A DNA stretch of 64,000 bases from Neoroseomonas oryzicola (lineage in GTDB: Bacteria > Pseudomonadota > Alphaproteobacteria > Acetobacterales > Acetobacteraceae). The position numbers and the translations under genes were made by a program. Where the stretch lies: NCBI RefSeq assembly GCF_012163135.1, contig NZ_JAAVUP010000002.1:620001-684000 (forward strand), given 5' to 3'. The notes beneath the pieces are model-generated. The model was given only the letters and a program-made list of their open reading frames with translations, ran no database searches and was not told the DNA's origin. Below are positions 63,135 to 64,000 of the stretch, in pieces; the first letter of the stretch is position 1, and each line of letters starts with the position of its first letter.

Positions 63135-64000
63135 ATGTCCCGCGAGCCCTTCCGCGGCACCTATACGGTGCTCGTCACCCCCTTCACGCCGGACGGATCG
63201 GCCGTCGACCACAAGGCGCTGGAACGCCTGGTCGAATACCAGGTCACCGAAGGCGTGCGCGGCCTGATCCCGCTGGGTTCCACCGGCGAGTTCCTGAGCG
63301 TGTCGCGCGAGGAACGCACCGCCATCACCGAGACCGTCATCCGCGCCGCCAAGGGCCGCGTGCCGGTCATCATGGGCACGGGGGCCGAGGACACGCGCGA
63401 GGTGGTGGCCCTGTCGAAGGAGGCCGAGGCGCTCGGCGCCGACGGCGTGATGATCATCCCGCCCTTCTATTCGGTCCCGACGCTCGAGGAGCTGATCCAC
63501 CACTACGACACCGTGGCCAGGGCGATCGGCATCCCGATCATGGTCTACAACAACCCGGCGACGTCCAACGTGGACATGACGCCGGCCATGCTCGCCGAGA
63601 TCAGCCGCATTCCGAACTGCCGCTACGTGAAGGAGAGCACGCTGGAGGCGACACGGGTGCGCGACATCATCGCGCTCTGCGGCGACCGGATGGAGGTCTT
63701 CGCCGGCGTGCTCGGCTACGAGAGTGCCTGGCTGGGCGCCATCGGCTGGGTCGCGGTGTGCAGCAACGTGGCACCGCGCCTGTCGTCCGAGATGTTCGAC
63801 GCGGCGGCCTTCGAGGCGAACCGCGACAAGGCGCTGCCGCTCTATCGGAAGCTGGCGCCGCTGCTGCCCTGGGTGGGCGGGCCGCGCTACGTCTCGGGCA
63901 CCAAGGCGGCGTTCCGCCTGATGGGCATGGACATGGGCCCGCCGCGCCCGCCGCGGCTGCCCCTGCCGGGCAAGGACCTGCCGGCGCTGGCACAGGTCCT
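63135..64000 (+). CDS. DHDPS/NAL-family lyase (partial, cut by window end)
   Basis: The first 288 codons are open to the window edge. The family is dihydrodipicolinate synthase/N-acetylneuraminate lyase: VLVTPFTPDGSAVD, GLIPLGSTGEFLSVSREER, M-I-I-P-P-F-Y, VYNNPATSNVDM (YNxP) and the Schiff-base lysine in CRYVKESTLEA. GSTGE replaces the GTTGE of true DapA. Beside a D-hydroxyproline-dehydrogenase-like fusion, it may be a pyrroline-4-hydroxy-2-carboxylate deaminase rather than a lysine-biosynthesis enzyme. ATG 63135 follows GGAGG (63125-63129) and diverges from the fusion gene. Confidence 0.85.
   Translation, partial: MSREPFRGTYTVLVTPFTPDGSAVDHKALERLVEYQVTEGVRGLIPLGSTGEFLSVSREERTAITETVIRAAKGRVPVIMGTGAEDTREVVALSKEAEALGADGVMIIPPFYSVPTLEELIHHYDTVARAIGIPIMVYNNPATSNVDMTPAMLAEISRIPNCRYVKESTLEATRVRDIIALCGDRMEVFAGVLGYESAWLGAIGWVAVCSNVAPRLSSEMFDAAAFEANRDKALPLYRKLAPLLPWVGGPRYVSGTKAAFRLMGMDMGPPRPPRLPLPGKDLPALAQV

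Noticed and set aside
57346..63267. A 1973-codon plus-strand frame across tpsA, tpsB and the fusion oxidoreductase
   Set aside because: It crosses three convincing minus-strand genes and the promoter region, and the translation has no recognisable domain.
63135..64000. Assignment of the partial lyase as DapA of lysine synthesis
   Set aside because: The GSTGE signature and the oxidase neighbour fit a catabolic NAL-family enzyme better, though the partial sequence cannot settle it.

Overview
The window is about 70% GC, with tightly packed genes, many overlapping stop/start codons and strong G/C bias at third codon positions. Together with an Agrobacterium-like type VI secretion cluster that has no tssJ, this suggests an alphaproteobacterium. 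Acetobacteraceae (Roseomonas-like) is my best guess, but it rests on composition and gene content only; there is no rRNA or other phylogenetic marker here.

Layout. (1) 1-3270: trehalose metabolism, with the tail of a trehalose-6-phosphate phosphatase, a GH15 hydrolase and OtsA. (2) 3280-9891: general metabolism, with an M20 peptidase, an oxaloacetate decarboxylase / alpha-hydroxy-acid oxidase / MFS operon, a single-domain response regulator, and HemN with an FNR-like box upstream. (3) 10248-34282: a nearly complete type VI secretion system (T6SS). It holds fha, tssK, tssL, tssM, tagF and pppA on the plus strand; three hcp genes and clpV on the minus strand; then tssA, tssB, tssC, a second tssC-like gene, tagJ, tssE, tssF and tssG on the plus strand. 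(4) 34334-39990: T6SS-linked accessory genes, namely two tandem 500-residue methyltransferases, an OmpA protein, a membrane-anchored protein with an HEIGH zinc-protease motif, and a YopT-type (C58) cysteine protease. (5) 39997-43039: a dienelactone-hydrolase-like enzyme and a PpkA-type Ser/Thr kinase. (6) 43176-59973: a tight operon of a TpsB transporter, a 3992-residue TpsA exoprotein and a CHAT-protease lipoprotein. (7) 60163-64000: a single-chain fusion of 2Fe-2S, FAD/NAD, BFD and D-amino-acid-oxidase modules, divergent from a DHDPS-family lyase cut by the window end. The pair looks like hydroxyproline or related imino-acid catabolism.

How the genes fit together. PpkA, PppA, Fha and TagF form the threonine-phosphorylation switch that controls T6SS assembly. 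TssL carries a threonine motif near its N terminus (D-R-T-V-V). Closely similar D-A-T-V-V motifs occur at the N terminus of the HEIGH protein and just before the kinase membrane segment, which links the accessory protease to the same switch. TssJ, VgrG and PAAR proteins are not in the window. The most notable candidates are the C58 cysteine protease, the HEIGH protein, the paired methyltransferases, and the TpsB-TpsA-CHAT operon.
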